Source of the DNA: Streptomyces sp. M92
GTDB taxonomy: Bacteria > Actinomycetota > Actinomycetes > Streptomycetales > Streptomycetaceae
Length of the DNA stretch: 64,000 nucleotides
Assembly (NCBI RefSeq): GCF_028473745.1
Contig: NZ_CP101137.1
Location: forward strand, 7,509,501-7,573,500
Direction: 5' to 3'
This document shows positions 25,019 to 34,018 of this stretch, in pieces. A program made the position numbers and the translations under genes. Position 1 is the first letter of the stretch; each line of letters opens with the position of its first letter. The notes below the pieces were generated by a model. It had not been told where the DNA came from and did not search any database. It saw only the letters and a program-made list of their open reading frames with translations.

Positions 25019-27439
25019 TCACGTCGTACGGGCCGTCCCCGTGCCCTTCTCCGCGTCCAGCGCGTACACGCAGCGATCCTTGCTGCACGCGTACACGATG
25101 CCGTCCCGCACCACCGGTGAGCCGGTGATCTCGCCGCCCGTGGCGAGCTTCCAGCGCAGGCGGCCGTCGTCGGACTTCAGGGTGTAGAGGAGGTGGTCCG
25201 TGGAGCCGAAGTGGATGCGGCCCTCGGCGACCGCGGGGGCGCCCACGATGTCGCCGCCCGCCTGGAAGCGCCACTTGGGCGTGCCGGTGACCGCGTCCAG
25301 GGTGTAGAGGCCCTTGCCGCTGCCGACGTGGACGTGCCCGGCGGCGACCAGGACGGGGTCGGTGGAGGAGCGGGCCTCGGTGGCGATGCGCCAGCGGTCG
25401 CGGCCGTCGGTGGCGTCGAGGGCGTAGACGGTGCCGAGGTAGTCGGCGAGGTAGACGCCGCCGCCGGTCACCGCGGGGCCCGGCACGAAGGCGGGCGGGG
25501 CGAGGAAGACCGCCGGGGCCTCGAAGTGCCAGCGGACGTGCCCGGAGGCGACCTCCAGGGCGAGGACCCGGGTGCCGGCCGAGACGTAGACGTAGCCGTC
25601 GGGGGCGGGGGCGACCCGGACCGGGACCCCGCCGCAGGAGGCGGCGTCGCCGATCGGGTACGACCAGCGCTCGTCGCCGGTACGGGCGTCCATGGCCCGC
25701 AGCCGCGCGTCCTGCCAGACGTACACCGTCCCCTCGTGGAGCGCGGCGCCCGCCTGAGGGGACTCGAAGTCGGTCTGGCAGCCGGTGATCTCCCACAGCT
25801 TCTGGCCGCCCGAGGCCTCCCAGCCCTGCACGCCGCCGCCCCGGGTGGCGGTGACGACGGTGCCCCGCTCGGCCTGGAGCGAGTACACCCACGCGTCGGT
25901 CTGCACGCGCCACAGGTCGGCGCCCTCGCGGGCGTCGAGGGCGAAGAGGGTCGGGCCGTCGGAGGCGTGGATACGGCCGTCGGCGACCGACATCGACCAG
26001 GCGACGTCCCGGGTCTTGAAGCGGCGCCGGCCGGTGGCGACGTCCAGGGCGTGCACCTCGAAGGAGGTGACGTAGACCAGGTCCTCGGCGACGGCGGGGG
26101 TGCCCCACACGTCGTTGGACATGCGGAAGCGCCAGGGCCGCCAGCCCGCCGGCGACGCCTCCGGGGGCGTGGCGGGGGCGGGCGGCGCGGCCGGTACGGC
26201 GGGTTCGGCGCCGTTGACGCCGGGGCGCGGGCGGGACCAGGACGCGGCGAGGGCGGACTCCGGCGGGGGCGCGGCGACGGCGGCGGCGCGCATGTCGGCG
26301 ACGCGCGGCCCGGGGCCGATGGGCACGGATACCCCGGCCAGCCGGACCGGGGAGTCGGGCGAGCCGACGGGCGCGGGCACCGGCGGCGCGTGTCCGGGCG
26401 GTGCCGGTACGACGGGGTCGTGGGAGGGCGGGGGCGGGAGCGGGGGCGCCGGTACGGCGGAGGCGGGGCCCGCGGGGCCGCCGTGCGCTCCTCCTCCGGC
26501 ACCGCCCCGGCCGCCGGCGGTCGTGGCGAGCTTGGGCGCGGGGCGGCCGCCCCGGCGGCTCTCGATCAGGCCCACCGCCCGCTCCGGCAGCCACGCCGAC
26601 GCCGTACCGCTGTCGTCCGAGCCGGAGCCGAACAGGTGCGGGGCGAGCTGGGCCTGGAGGTCGGCCGGGTTGGGGCGGGCCGTGGCCTCCATCTGCATGC
26701 AGGCCTCGATGAGCGGGCGCAGCTCGTCGGGGAGGCCTTCGAGGTCGGGGCCCTCGCGCAGCAGCATGAAGACCGTCTCGACCGGGTTGGCGCCGTGGAA
26801 GGGCGGGTGCCCGGTCGCGGCGAAGACCAGCATCGAGCCGAGCGAGAAGACGTCGCTGGCGCCGGTGACGCTGCGGGAGTCCTTGGCCTGCTCCGGCGAC
26901 ATGTAGGCGGGCGTGCCGACGGCGACGTTGGTCATCGTCAGCCGGGTGTTCGAGACGCCGGACGCGATGCCGAAGTCGATCACCCGGGGGCCGTCCTCGA
27001 CGACGAGGACGTTGGACGGCTTCAGGTCGCGGTGGACCAGGCCCGCGCCGTGGATCGAATGGAGCGCCTCCGCGACGCCCGCCGCCAGCCAGCGCACCGC
27101 CTGCGCCGGGAGCGGCCCGCACTCGTTCACTATCTCCTCGAGGGAGGGAGCGGGCACGTAGGCCGTGGCCAGCCACGGCACCGCGGCGCGCGGGTCGGCG
27201 TCGACCACGGCGGCGGTGTAGAAGCCGGAGACCGCGCGGGCCGCCTCCACCTCCCGCGTGAAGCGGACGCGGAACAGCTGGTCCTCCGCCAGCTCCGTGC
27301 GGACCGTCTTGATCGCCACGCGCCGCCCGGACGCCGAGCGCGCGAGATAGACCAGCCCCATGCCGCCGGCGCCGAGCCGCCCCAGCACCTCGAACGGCCC
27401 GATCCGCCGCGGATCGTGCTGCGTCAGCTGATCCACCAC
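25019..27439 (-). CDS. afsK: Serine/threonine protein kinase AfsK
   Basis: An 806-residue kinase; S. coelicolor AfsK has 799. The kinase domain (about 14-280) shows LGRLGAGGMGLVY, the ATP-binding K44, HRDLKPSN (136-143), DFG (155-157) and the activation segment with T168, the autophosphorylation site known in S. coelicolor. A Pro/Ala-rich linker and about seven PQQ-like beta-propeller blades fill the second half. AfsK phosphorylates AfsR and, in hyphal tips, DivIVA. The GTG at 27439 (GTG GTG GAT) matches the known N-terminus and has GGGGAGG about 10 bases upstream; the longer opening from 27529 adds no domain. Confidence 0.96.
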   Translation of the reverse strand: MVDQLTQHDPRRIGPFEVLGRLGAGGMGLVYLARSASGRRVAIKTVRTELAEDQLFRVRFTREVEAARAVSGFYTAAVVDADPRAAVPWLATAYVPAPSLEEIVNECGPLPAQAVRWLAAGVAEALHSIHGAGLVHRDLKPSNVLVVEDGPRVIDFGIASGVSNTRLTMTNVAVGTPAYMSPEQAKDSRSVTGASDVFSLGSMLVFAATGHPPFHGANPVETVFMLLREGPDLEGLPDELRPLIEACMQMEATARPNPADLQAQLAPHLFGSGSDDSGTASAWLPERAVGLIESRRGGRPAPKLATTAGGRGGAGGGAHGGPAGPASAVPAPPLPPPPSHDPVVPAPPGHAPPVPAPVGSPDSPVRLAGVSVPIGPGPRVADMRAAAVAAPPPESALAASWSRPRPGVNGAEPAVPAAPPAPATPPEASPAGWRPWRFRMSNDVWGTPAVAEDLVYVTSFEVHALDVATGRRRFKTRDVAWSMSVADGRIHASDGPTLFALDAREGADLWRVQTDAWVYSLQAERGTVVTATRGGGVQGWEASGGQKLWEITGCQTDFESPQAGAALHEGTVYVWQDARLRAMDARTGDERWSYPIGDAASCGGVPVRVAPAPDGYVYVSAGTRVLALEVASGHVRWHFEAPAVFLAPPAFVPGPAVTGGGVYLADYLGTVYALDATDGRDRWRIATEARSSTDPVLVAAGHVHVGSGKGLYTLDAVTGTPKWRFQAGGDIVGAPAVAEGRIHFGSTDHLLYTLKSDDGRLRWKLATGGEITGSPVVRDGIVYACSKDRCVYALDAEKGTGTARTT

Positions 27440-27646
27440 TTGCCTGCCACCTCCCCGTACGAGCCGCGCCACCCACATATGTACGCGACCGAAGTGCAGC
27501 GTCTCACCACCGCACCCCAGTGGCGGCACGCACCCCGATTCTTCCTGTCCGGAGCGCTGGTGGCGAACCTGGGGACAATCGGGGTGTGTCTCCCGATCTC
27601 GGACAAAGGCGTCCGGGTGGCGGCTCGCGTCCCTCGCTGTCTCCGC

Positions 27647-28393
27647 TCAGCGCTGCAGCAGCGCGAACGACGCGCCCTGGTCGTCGGAGACCACGGCCAC
27701 CCCTCCGTACGACGTCTCGAACGGAGGCACCCGTACCCGCCCGCCGAGCCGGGCCACCCTGCCGAGCGCGGCCTCGACGTCACCGGTCAGGAAGTGCACG
27801 AGGAAGTGCGGGGGCATCTCGGCCGGGAAGACGGAGGAGACGGGGGCGCGGCCGAAGTCGGGAGCGGCGTCCGGCCCGAAGAGGGCGTCGTGGAACAGGT
27901 CGCCGTAGAAGGCGTTGGCGGCCTCGGTGTCCCGCGTGTACAGCTCGGCCCAGGTGAAGGCGCCCGGCTCGTGCCGGCGTCCGAAGCCGCGGTGGCGGTC
28001 CGGCTGCCAGAGGGCGAAGACGGCGCCGTCCGGGTCGGCGGCGAGCGCGGTGGTGCCCTGGTCGCCGACCGGGTGGGGCGGGGTGACGATCTGACCGCCG
28101 CCCGCCCGGATGCGCCCGGCCAGCGCGGCGGCGTCCGAGGTGTGGAAGTACACGGACCACACGGTGGGCATCCGGCCGTCCGTCTTGCGGACCAGCGCGG
28201 CGACGGGCTCGCCGTCCAGCCGCGCCCGTACGGTCTCCTCCTCCGGTGCGTCGAAGGTCCACCCGAAGAGCTCGCCGTAGAAGCGCTTGCCCGCCTCCAG
28301 GTCCGGCAGCTGGGCGTCCACCCAGCAGGGTGCGCCTTGAGGGAGTTCCGGACGAGCGGACGACGTCCTCTGTGATGCCCCGTTTTCGGCCAT
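27647..28393 (-). CDS. Two-domain VOC-superfamily protein
   Basis: A 248-residue protein with two glyoxalase-like halves. The first starts CWVDAQLPDLEAGKRFYGEL and GWTF; the second starts FTWAELYTRDTEAANAFYGD. Each half ends with a strand such as DPDGAVFALWQPD or DDQGASFALLQ. This duplicated VOC arrangement is common in Streptomyces; relatives include hydroxylases and antibiotic-binding proteins, and no substrate is assigned. The ATG at 28393 was preferred to an in-frame ATG about 65 bases upstream because it begins just before the conserved domain. It is divergent from the TetR gene. Confidence 0.85.
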   Translation of the reverse strand: MAENGASQRTSSARPELPQGAPCWVDAQLPDLEAGKRFYGELFGWTFDAPEEETVRARLDGEPVAALVRKTDGRMPTVWSVYFHTSDAAALAGRIRAGGGQIVTPPHPVGDQGTTALAADPDGAVFALWQPDRHRGFGRRHEPGAFTWAELYTRDTEAANAFYGDLFHDALFGPDAAPDFGRAPVSSVFPAEMPPHFLVHFLTGDVEAALGRVARLGGRVRVPPFETSYGGVAVVSDDQGASFALLQR

Positions 28394-28515
28394 GCCGTCA
28401 AAGTAACCGCGCCGCCCGCACCGCGCAGACCAGGCACACCAGCCTCTTGGCGCCCGCACACCCCATTTGCAGTCGGCCGAATCGCGCTGGGATCACCCGT
28501 CGGTAAGCTGACGGC

Positions 28516-29163
28516 ATGACAGGACAAGTGCGTACCGTCGACGGCCGCGTGGCCGGTCGACGTGGGCAGGCGACCCGGCAGAAACTGCTCGACTGCCTCA
28601 GCGACATGCTCAGCTCCTCCCCCTATCGCGATGTCAAGGTCATCGATGTCGCCCGCAAGGCCGGCACCTCGCCCGCGACGTTCTACCAGTACTTTCCGGA
28701 CGTCGAGGGCGCCGTCCTGGAGCTCGCCGACCACATGGCCGCCGAGAGCTCCGGGCTGTCCGAGCTGACGGCGGGCCGCTCGTGGACCGGCAAGGCGGGC
28801 TGGCAGACGGCGCAGGAACTGGTCGACGGGTTCCTGGACTTCTGGCGGAAGAACGACGCGATCCTCCGGGTCGTCGACCTGGGTGCGGCCGAGGGGGACA
28901 AACGGTTCTCCAAGATCCGCATGAAGGTCCTGAACTCGGTGAACTCCTCCCTCACGGAATCCGTCGCCGAGTTGCAGGCCAAGGGCAAGGTCGACAAGGA
29001 CGTGAACCCCGCGGCGATCGCCGGTTCCCTGGTCGTCATGCTGGCCGCCGCCGCTTCGCACCAGAAGGGCTTCTCCTCCTGGGGCGTCAAGCAGGCCGAA
29101 CTCAAGCCCGCCCTCTCGCTGTTGATGCACCTCGGCGTCACCGGCAAGAAGCCCGCCAAGTAG
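28516..29163 (+). CDS. TetR-family transcriptional regulator
   Basis: A 215-residue protein. Residues about 17-65 form the TetR HTH (GQATRQKLLDCLSDMLSSSP, VIDVARKAGTSPATFYQYFP), and the remaining all-helical part is the ligand-binding and dimer domain. The ligand and targets are unknown. The start ATG lacks a strong ribosome site, so the message may be leaderless. The divergent VOC gene 122 bases away is a plausible target. The Gly/Lys-rich end (GVTGKKPAK) is unstructured. Confidence 0.92.
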   Translation: MTGQVRTVDGRVAGRRGQATRQKLLDCLSDMLSSSPYRDVKVIDVARKAGTSPATFYQYFPDVEGAVLELADHMAAESSGLSELTAGRSWTGKAGWQTAQELVDGFLDFWRKNDAILRVVDLGAAEGDKRFSKIRMKVLNSVNSSLTESVAELQAKGKVDKDVNPAAIAGSLVVMLAAAASHQKGFSSWGVKQAELKPALSLLMHLGVTGKKPAK

Positions 29164-29278
29164 CCCGCAGAACAGTCCGCGGAACAGCTCGCAGAGCGGC
29201 TCGCGGAACAGTCCGCCGGGCAGAGCCGGTCCGTCCGGCGCCGGAAGCGGCAGCCTGTCATCTCCGTCGCGCCCCGCA

Positions 29279-29731
29279 CTACGCCGGCAGCGGCCGGTCC
29301 CGCACCACGTGCTTCATCACCAGCGTCGACGTCAGCCGCAGCACCCCGGGCAGGGTGGCGAGCCGCTCGTCGTAGAGCCGCTGGTAGGCCGCCAGGTCGG
29401 CGGCGACCACCCGCAGCAGGTAGTCCGGCTCCCCGAACAGCCGCTGCGCGTCCACCACCTCCTCCACCTCGCCGACCGCCCGCTCGAACTCGGCGACCGT
29501 CTCCCGGTCCTCCTGCCGCATCGACACGAAGACCAGCGCCTCGAAGTTCAGGCCCACCGCGGCCGGGTCCACCACCGCCCGGTAGCCGCCGATCGCCCCA
29601 GACCGCTCCAGCTCGCGCAGCCGCCGGTGGCACGGCGAGACACTCAGCCGCACGCGCGCGGCCAGTTCGGTCACGGTCAGCCGCCCGTCCTGCTGGAGCT
29701 CGGCAAGAATCTTCCGGTCCATGTCGTCCAT
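29279..29731 (-). CDS. Lrp/AsnC-family transcriptional regulator
   Basis: A 150-residue protein with an AsnC-type HTH (MDDMDRKILAELQQDGRLTV, VRLSVSPCHRRLRELERSG) and a C-terminal RAM domain (about 65-140) that binds amino acids. Divergent LysE-type exporters are typical targets: such regulators induce the exporter when the amino acid is abundant. The ATG at 29731 is followed three codons later by a second Met; both are possible. The divergent exporter begins 83 bases away. Confidence 0.93.
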   Translation of the reverse strand: MDDMDRKILAELQQDGRLTVTELAARVRLSVSPCHRRLRELERSGAIGGYRAVVDPAAVGLNFEALVFVSMRQEDRETVAEFERAVGEVEEVVDAQRLFGEPDYLLRVVAADLAAYQRLYDERLATLPGVLRLTSTLVMKHVVRDRPLPA

Positions 29732-29734
29732 GGA

Positions 29735-29746
29735 GGAAATTCTTCC
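29735..29746. promoter_or_regulatory. Near-palindrome between AsnC and LysE genes
   Basis: GGAAATTCTTCC lies just before the AsnC start in the divergent promoter region; a related GGAAAACTTC follows about 25 bases further on. These AT-richer sites in GC-rich DNA are the likely AsnC operator region. Confidence 0.4.
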
Positions 29747-29813
29747 ACCAAAGGTGCCGTACGGGGAAAACTTCGGGAACACCTTCGGGGCATCTGCCCC
29801 TAATCTTCCCGGC

Positions 29814-30470
29814 ATGGACTCGGCACTGCTTCTCTCCTTCCTCGCCCTCGACCTGCTGCTGGTGTGCGTGCCGGGCGCGGACTGGGCGTACGCCATCGCG
29901 GCGGGACTGCGCGAACGGTCGGTGACGTGGGCGGTGGGCGGCCTGGTCGCCGGGTACGCGCTGCACACGCTGCTGGCGGCGGCGGGGCTGGCGGTCCTGG
30001 TGGCCGGGTCGCCGGAGCTGCTCACGGCGCTGACGGTGGCGGGCGCGGCGTACCTGGTGTGGCTGGGGTGGGGGGTGCTGCGGCGGCCGGGCACTCCCGG
30101 TGGAGCGCGGGAGGAGGGGCCGGCCGGCGCGGAGGGTTCAGCCACCGCGCAGGGCGGTTCCCGCGCCCGGGTCTTCCTGCGCGGCGCGACGATCAGCGGG
30201 CTCAACCCCAAGGGCCTGCTGCTCTACCTGTCCGTACTGCCGCAGTTCCTGGTCACCCGGGGTGCGCACCTGCCGGTGCCCGTGCAGACTGTCGTCCTGG
30301 GGCTGCTGCACATGGCGTGCTGTGCCGCCGTCTACCTGACGGTGGGTCTCGCCGCCCGTGCCGTCCTGGGCGCCCGGCCGGCCGCCGCGCGTGCGGTCAC
30401 CCGTACGTCGGGGGCCGCGATGCTGGGCATCGGCGCGTTCCTGCTGGTGCAGCGCCTGGCGCTGTCCTGA
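29814..30470 (+). CDS. LysE/RhtB-family amino acid exporter
   Basis: A 218-residue membrane protein with six hydrophobic segments. The start LLSFLALDLLLVCVPGADWAYAI and GLLVAGY-like Gly motif, and later GATISGLNPKGLLLYLSVLP with the NPK motif, identify the LysE/RhtB family. It exports amino acids or their derivatives; the exact substrate is unknown. The loop between helices 3 and 4 is unusually long and Gly/Glu-rich (residues about 95-120). It is divergent from the AsnC regulator, its probable controller. Confidence 0.9.
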   Translation: MDSALLLSFLALDLLLVCVPGADWAYAIAAGLRERSVTWAVGGLVAGYALHTLLAAAGLAVLVAGSPELLTALTVAGAAYLVWLGWGVLRRPGTPGGAREEGPAGAEGSATAQGGSRARVFLRGATISGLNPKGLLLYLSVLPQFLVTRGAHLPVPVQTVVLGLLHMACCAAVYLTVGLAARAVLGARPAAARAVTRTSGAAMLGIGAFLLVQRLALS

Positions 30471-30572
30471 TCCCGTCGGCCGCCGGGCGCCGGGGAACAG
30501 CCGCCGTCCCGACCGGCGTTGACGCGGTACCGAGGAAGCGACCGACGCCCGTACCCGCTGGAGGAGACCGCA

Positions 30573-30998
30573 ATGGCCCTGACCCGCGAAGAGCGTGAGA
30601 AGTTCCTGGCCGAGCCCCACATCGCCGCCCTCGCGGTGGACGCAGGAGCGGGCCGCGCACCGCTGACCGTGCCGATCTGGTACCAGTACGAGCCCGGCGG
30701 CGACGTCTGGATCATGACCGGACTGGACAGCCGCAAGAACCAACTGATCAAGGCGGCCGGGCGGTTCTCGCTGATGGTCGACCGGCTGGAGCCCACCATC
30801 CGGTACGTGTCGGTGGAGGGGCCGGTCGTCGAGACGGTCACCGCCACGGAGGAGGACCTGCGGGAGATCTCCGCCCGCTACCTCCCGGCCGACAAGGTCG
30901 ACGGCTACGTCGCCTTCGCCTCCGCCAACCACGGCGACCAGGTCATCGTCCGGATGCGTCCCGAACGGTGGGTGTCCTCGGACCTCGGCTCGGTCTGA
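30573..30998 (+). CDS. Pyridoxamine 5'-phosphate oxidase-family (split-barrel FMN/F420) protein
   Basis: A 141-residue protein with the split beta-barrel fold: EKFLAEPHIAALAVD, PLTVPIWYQYEPGGDVWIMT and the late RYVSVEGPV strand. This subfamily binds FMN, F420 or heme and includes small reductases of unknown substrate. It is not the vitamin B6 PdxH enzyme, which is encoded near 62 kb. The ATG at 30573 follows GGAGGAG. A second protein of the same fold starts 20 bases after its stop, so the two probably form an operon. Confidence 0.87.
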   Translation: MALTREEREKFLAEPHIAALAVDAGAGRAPLTVPIWYQYEPGGDVWIMTGLDSRKNQLIKAAGRFSLMVDRLEPTIRYVSVEGPVVETVTATEEDLREISARYLPADKVDGYVAFASANHGDQVIVRMRPERWVSSDLGSV

Positions 30999-31018
30999 GC
31001 GCACGTGACAATCGGGGC

Positions 31019-31705
31019 ATGGAAACCGAGCCGACCGATCTCCACGAGCTGCTGAGGTCGCTGCGGGTGTGGGACCCCGCGGTCACCGAACTGCCGCCCT
31101 TCGACCCGGCCGCCGCGCCCGGCGACCCGCTGGTCCTGTTCACGCGGTGGTTCGCCGAGGCGGTGGCGGCCGGGCAGCGCGAACCGCACACGGTGTCGCT
31201 GGCGACCGCGGACGCGGAGGGGCTGCCGGACGCGCGGATCGTCATGCTGCACGGGGCCGACGAGGACGGCTGGTCCTTCGCCACGCACGCCGGCAGCCGC
31301 AAGGGCCGGCACCTGGCGGCCCGCCCGTACGCCGCGCTCGTCTTCCACTGGCCGGTGCTGGGCCGCCAGGTGCGGGTGCGCGGCCCGGTCACCGTCGCAC
31401 CGGCCGAGGAGGCGCGGGCCGACCTGCGCGCGCGGTCGACCGGCGCCCTGGCCGCCGCGCTCACCGGGCGGCAGAGCGAGGACCTGGGGTCACTGGAGGA
31501 ACTGGCCCGCGCCTCCGAGGCGGCCTGGGAACGGGCACGCCGCGAGCCGGAGACCCCGGCCCCGTCCTGGACGCTGTACCGGCTGCGCCCCGACGAGGTG
31601 GAGTTCTTCCAGGGCGACCCCCACCGCCGCCACGTACGGCTCGCCTACCGGCGGACGCGGCACAACGGGGGCGCCACCTGGCGCACCGGCCTGCTGTGGC
31701 CCTGA
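31019..31705 (+). CDS. PdxH-like pyridoxal 5'-phosphate synthase family protein
   Basis: A 228-residue protein of PdxH size. It has the order expected for the family: FTRWFAEAVAAG, TVSLATADAEGLPDARIVML, SRKGRHLAARPYAALVFHWP, LGRQVRVRGPV, and a C-terminal domain ending WTLYRLRPDEVEFFQGDPHR. The central FMN-binding segment is kept, but the end of the enzyme (normally ENRLHDR near the substrate) is changed, so it may act on another substrate. A bona fide PdxH is present at 62 kb. It starts 20 bases after the preceding split-barrel gene. Confidence 0.85.
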   Translation: METEPTDLHELLRSLRVWDPAVTELPPFDPAAAPGDPLVLFTRWFAEAVAAGQREPHTVSLATADAEGLPDARIVMLHGADEDGWSFATHAGSRKGRHLAARPYAALVFHWPVLGRQVRVRGPVTVAPAEEARADLRARSTGALAAALTGRQSEDLGSLEELARASEAAWERARREPETPAPSWTLYRLRPDEVEFFQGDPHRRHVRLAYRRTRHNGGATWRTGLLWP

Positions 31706-32096
31706 CCGGCAGGCAGCCACGGTCCGCCGGGGACGCCCGTCAGCGGCGGGCGGGCAGGGGACGGCCCCCGGCACGCCCGCCCGCTGCGGCGACCGCGCAC
31801 CGCACCGGCCGGAAACCGCGCCCCGGCCGGCCGCACACCCACCCGCCCACGCACCCACCCACACCCCGCGCGACACCGCCCGCCGGGCAAGGCAGGCGTC
31901 CGCCCGCGGTCAGCGCGTACCGGGCATCGGAAACGGCCCCGCACACGTCCGCCGGTCACGGTAAGCGCACACCGGACTGAACGGACAACGGCGCCCCGGC
32001 CGGCCGCACACACCCATGCGTACCGGGCGGGGTGGAGCGGCCTCCCCCACGGCCTCCCCACGGCCTCCCCCGCCGCCGCGCACCCGCGCGCGGCGC
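31706..32096. other. Noncoding region with C-rich tract and partial duplication
   Basis: I see no convincing gene in these 391 bases. They hold a C-rich tract (about 31836-31876) with repeated CCCA units, able to form a G-quadruplex on the minus strand, and a direct repeat GCGCCCCGGCCGGCCGCAC at 31818 and 31991, about 173 bases apart. Short openings on the minus strand have unusual composition (Cys/Arg/Gly-rich) and no ribosome sites. Confidence 0.6.
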
Positions 32097-32711
32097 TCAG
32101 CCCCGCCCGCGCGGCGGGGCCGGCTCCGTGTCCGTCGCCAGCCGGGCGTGCAGGTGGGCGTCGCGGAACGCGTCGTGCCGGCCGGTCTCGAACATCGCGC
32201 CCCGCATCGTGCCCTCGTGGGCGTACCCGCACCGTTCGGCGACGCGGCAGGAGGCGTCGTGGCCCAGCGCGTGGCCCAGTTCCAGGCGGTGCAGGCCGAG
32301 TTCCGCGAAGGCCCAGCGTGAGGCGAGGAGCAGGGCGCGGGTGGCGACGCCCCGGCCGCGGGCCTCGGGGAGCACCCAGTAGCCGACCCGCGCCAGCCGC
32401 AGCGGCAGGTTGATCTCGTTGACGCCGATGTGGCCCAGCGTCGTACCGCTCTCCCCGTCCGTGATCCGGAACGACGCGGCCCGGCCCTCTCTCGCCTCCC
32501 GGGCCCGTGCGCGCAGCGACTCGCGGGCGCCGGCGAGGTCGGTCCACAGCTTGAGCGGGGTGTTCCAGCGCTGGAACTCGGGGTCCAGGCAGCCGCGCAG
32601 CCAGCTCTCCGCGTCGGCGTCGGACCCGGCGTCCCAGGGACGCAAGCGCAGTCCGTGTCCGCGGGGTTGGGGCAGGGAGGAGAGCAGGGTGGGCATGCGT
32701 GTGGAGGCCAT
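32097..32711 (-). CDS. GNAT-family N-acetyltransferase (RimJ-like)
   Basis: A 204-residue acetyltransferase. The acetyl-CoA-binding motif A is present as VGYWVLPEARGRGVATRALL, followed by WAFAELGLHRLELGHALGHD and SCRVAERCGYAHEGTMRGAM, the pattern of RimJ/RimL-type enzymes that acetylate protein N-termini or small amines. The substrate is unknown. The ATG at 32711 is kept. The Met at the fifth codon (residue 6) is an alternative start. It is divergent from the monooxygenase gene. Confidence 0.9.
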   Translation of the reverse strand: MASTRMPTLLSSLPQPRGHGLRLRPWDAGSDADAESWLRGCLDPEFQRWNTPLKLWTDLAGARESLRARAREAREGRAASFRITDGESGTTLGHIGVNEINLPLRLARVGYWVLPEARGRGVATRALLLASRWAFAELGLHRLELGHALGHDASCRVAERCGYAHEGTMRGAMFETGRHDAFRDAHLHARLATDTEPAPPRGRG

Positions 32712-32809
32712 CGGGCCATTGAAGCCGACCGCCGCGGCCGTGACCGTTCCGCAACCGATTCCGGTCTTGACCGAGACCCATCAAGCCGAGCCTTGATTAC
32801 GCTCGCGGC

Positions 32810-34018
32810 ATGGCCGACTCCACAGCGTCCGCTCAGCCGCAGCCCGCCCACCCCGCGGAGCGCCCCGTGTACGTCATCGGCGCCGGCCCCGGCGGCCTCG
32901 CCGTCGCCCACGCGCTGCGCGCCCGCGGCGTACGGGCCGTCGTCCTGGAGCGCGCCGACCACGTCGGAGCCTCCTGGCGGCGCCACTACGACCGGCTGCG
33001 TCTGCACACCACCCGCCGCCTGTCGGCGCTGCCCGGCCTGCCGATGCCGCGCCGCTTCGGGCGGTGGGTCGCCCGGGACGACGTGGTGCGGTACCTGGAG
33101 AAGTACGCCGAGGTCCACCAGTTGGAGATCGTCACCGGCGTCGAGGTCTTCCGCGTCGAGCACGCGTCCGACGGTGCCGGCTGGACGCTGCACGCCTCCG
33201 GGGGCCGTGAGCTGACCGGCGCCGCGGTGGTGGTCGCCACCGGCTACAACCACACCCCGCGGGTGCCGGAATGGCCCGGGCGTGAGACGTACACCGGCGA
33301 GTTCCGGCACGCCGCCGAGTACCGGAACGCGGCCCCCTACGCGGGCCGCGACGTCCTGGTCGTCGGCGTCGGCAACACGGGCGCCGAGATCGCCGTGGAC
33401 CTGGTGGAGGGCGGGGCCGGCCGGGTCCGGCTGTCGGTGCGCACCGCGCCGCACATCGTCCGCCGCTCCACCGCGGGCTGGCCCGCCCAGTACAACGGTG
33501 TCCTGGTCCGCCGCCTGCCCGCCCGTCTCGTGGACCGGCTCGCCCGGCCGCTGGCCCGGATCAGCACGCCCGACCTGTCGGCGCACGGGCTGCCCCGCCC
33601 GGAGACCGGCCTGCTCACCCGCGCCGCGGAGGGCGCGATACCGGTGCAGGACGTCGGTCTGATCGACGCGGTGCGCAAGGGGCGGGTGGAGGTCGTGGCC
33701 GCCGTGGAGGGCTTCGAGGACGGCAAGGTGGTCCTCGCCGACGGCACCCGCACCGCCCCGGACGCGGTGATCGCCGCCACCGGCTACCGCCGGGGGCTGG
33801 AGGCCCTGGTCGGCCACCTCGGCGTACTCGACGCCCGCGGCAGGCCGACCTCACGGGGCGCCCGCACCCCGCCGGACGCCCCCGGCCTGTACTTCACCGG
33901 CTTCACCAACCCGATCAGCGGCATGCTCCGCGAACTGGGCCTCGACGCCGGCCGTATCGCCGGGGCGGTGGCGAAGCGGGAGGCGGGGCGGGTGGCGCGG
34001 CTGCCGGACAGGCCTTAG
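32810..34018 (+). CDS. Flavin-containing monooxygenase-like FAD/NADPH oxidoreductase
   Basis: A 402-residue protein. An FAD-binding GxGxxG motif (VIGAGPGGLAVAHAL, residues about 22-36) is followed by a GASWRRHYDRLRLHT segment typical of FMO and YUCCA-like enzymes. A second Rossmann motif for NADPH reads VLVVGVGNTGAEIAVDL (about 183). An ATGY motif (VIAATGYRRG) occurs near residue 325. Members oxygenate amines, sulfides or indole compounds; the substrate is not known here. Its last 4 bases overlap the end of the convergent MFS gene. Confidence 0.9.
   Translation: MADSTASAQPQPAHPAERPVYVIGAGPGGLAVAHALRARGVRAVVLERADHVGASWRRHYDRLRLHTTRRLSALPGLPMPRRFGRWVARDDVVRYLEKYAEVHQLEIVTGVEVFRVEHASDGAGWTLHASGGRELTGAAVVVATGYNHTPRVPEWPGRETYTGEFRHAAEYRNAAPYAGRDVLVVGVGNTGAEIAVDLVEGGAGRVRLSVRTAPHIVRRSTAGWPAQYNGVLVRRLPARLVDRLARPLARISTPDLSAHGLPRPETGLLTRAAEGAIPVQDVGLIDAVRKGRVEVVAAVEGFEDGKVVLADGTRTAPDAVIAATGYRRGLEALVGHLGVLDARGRPTSRGARTPPDAPGLYFTGFTNPISGMLRELGLDAGRIAGAVAKREAGRVARLPDRP

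Noticed and set aside
31740-31946. 68-codon Cys/Gly-rich minus-strand frame resembling a small zinc protein
   Set aside because: The Cys spacing does not match a zinc motif, and the frame arises from CCC-rich repeats.
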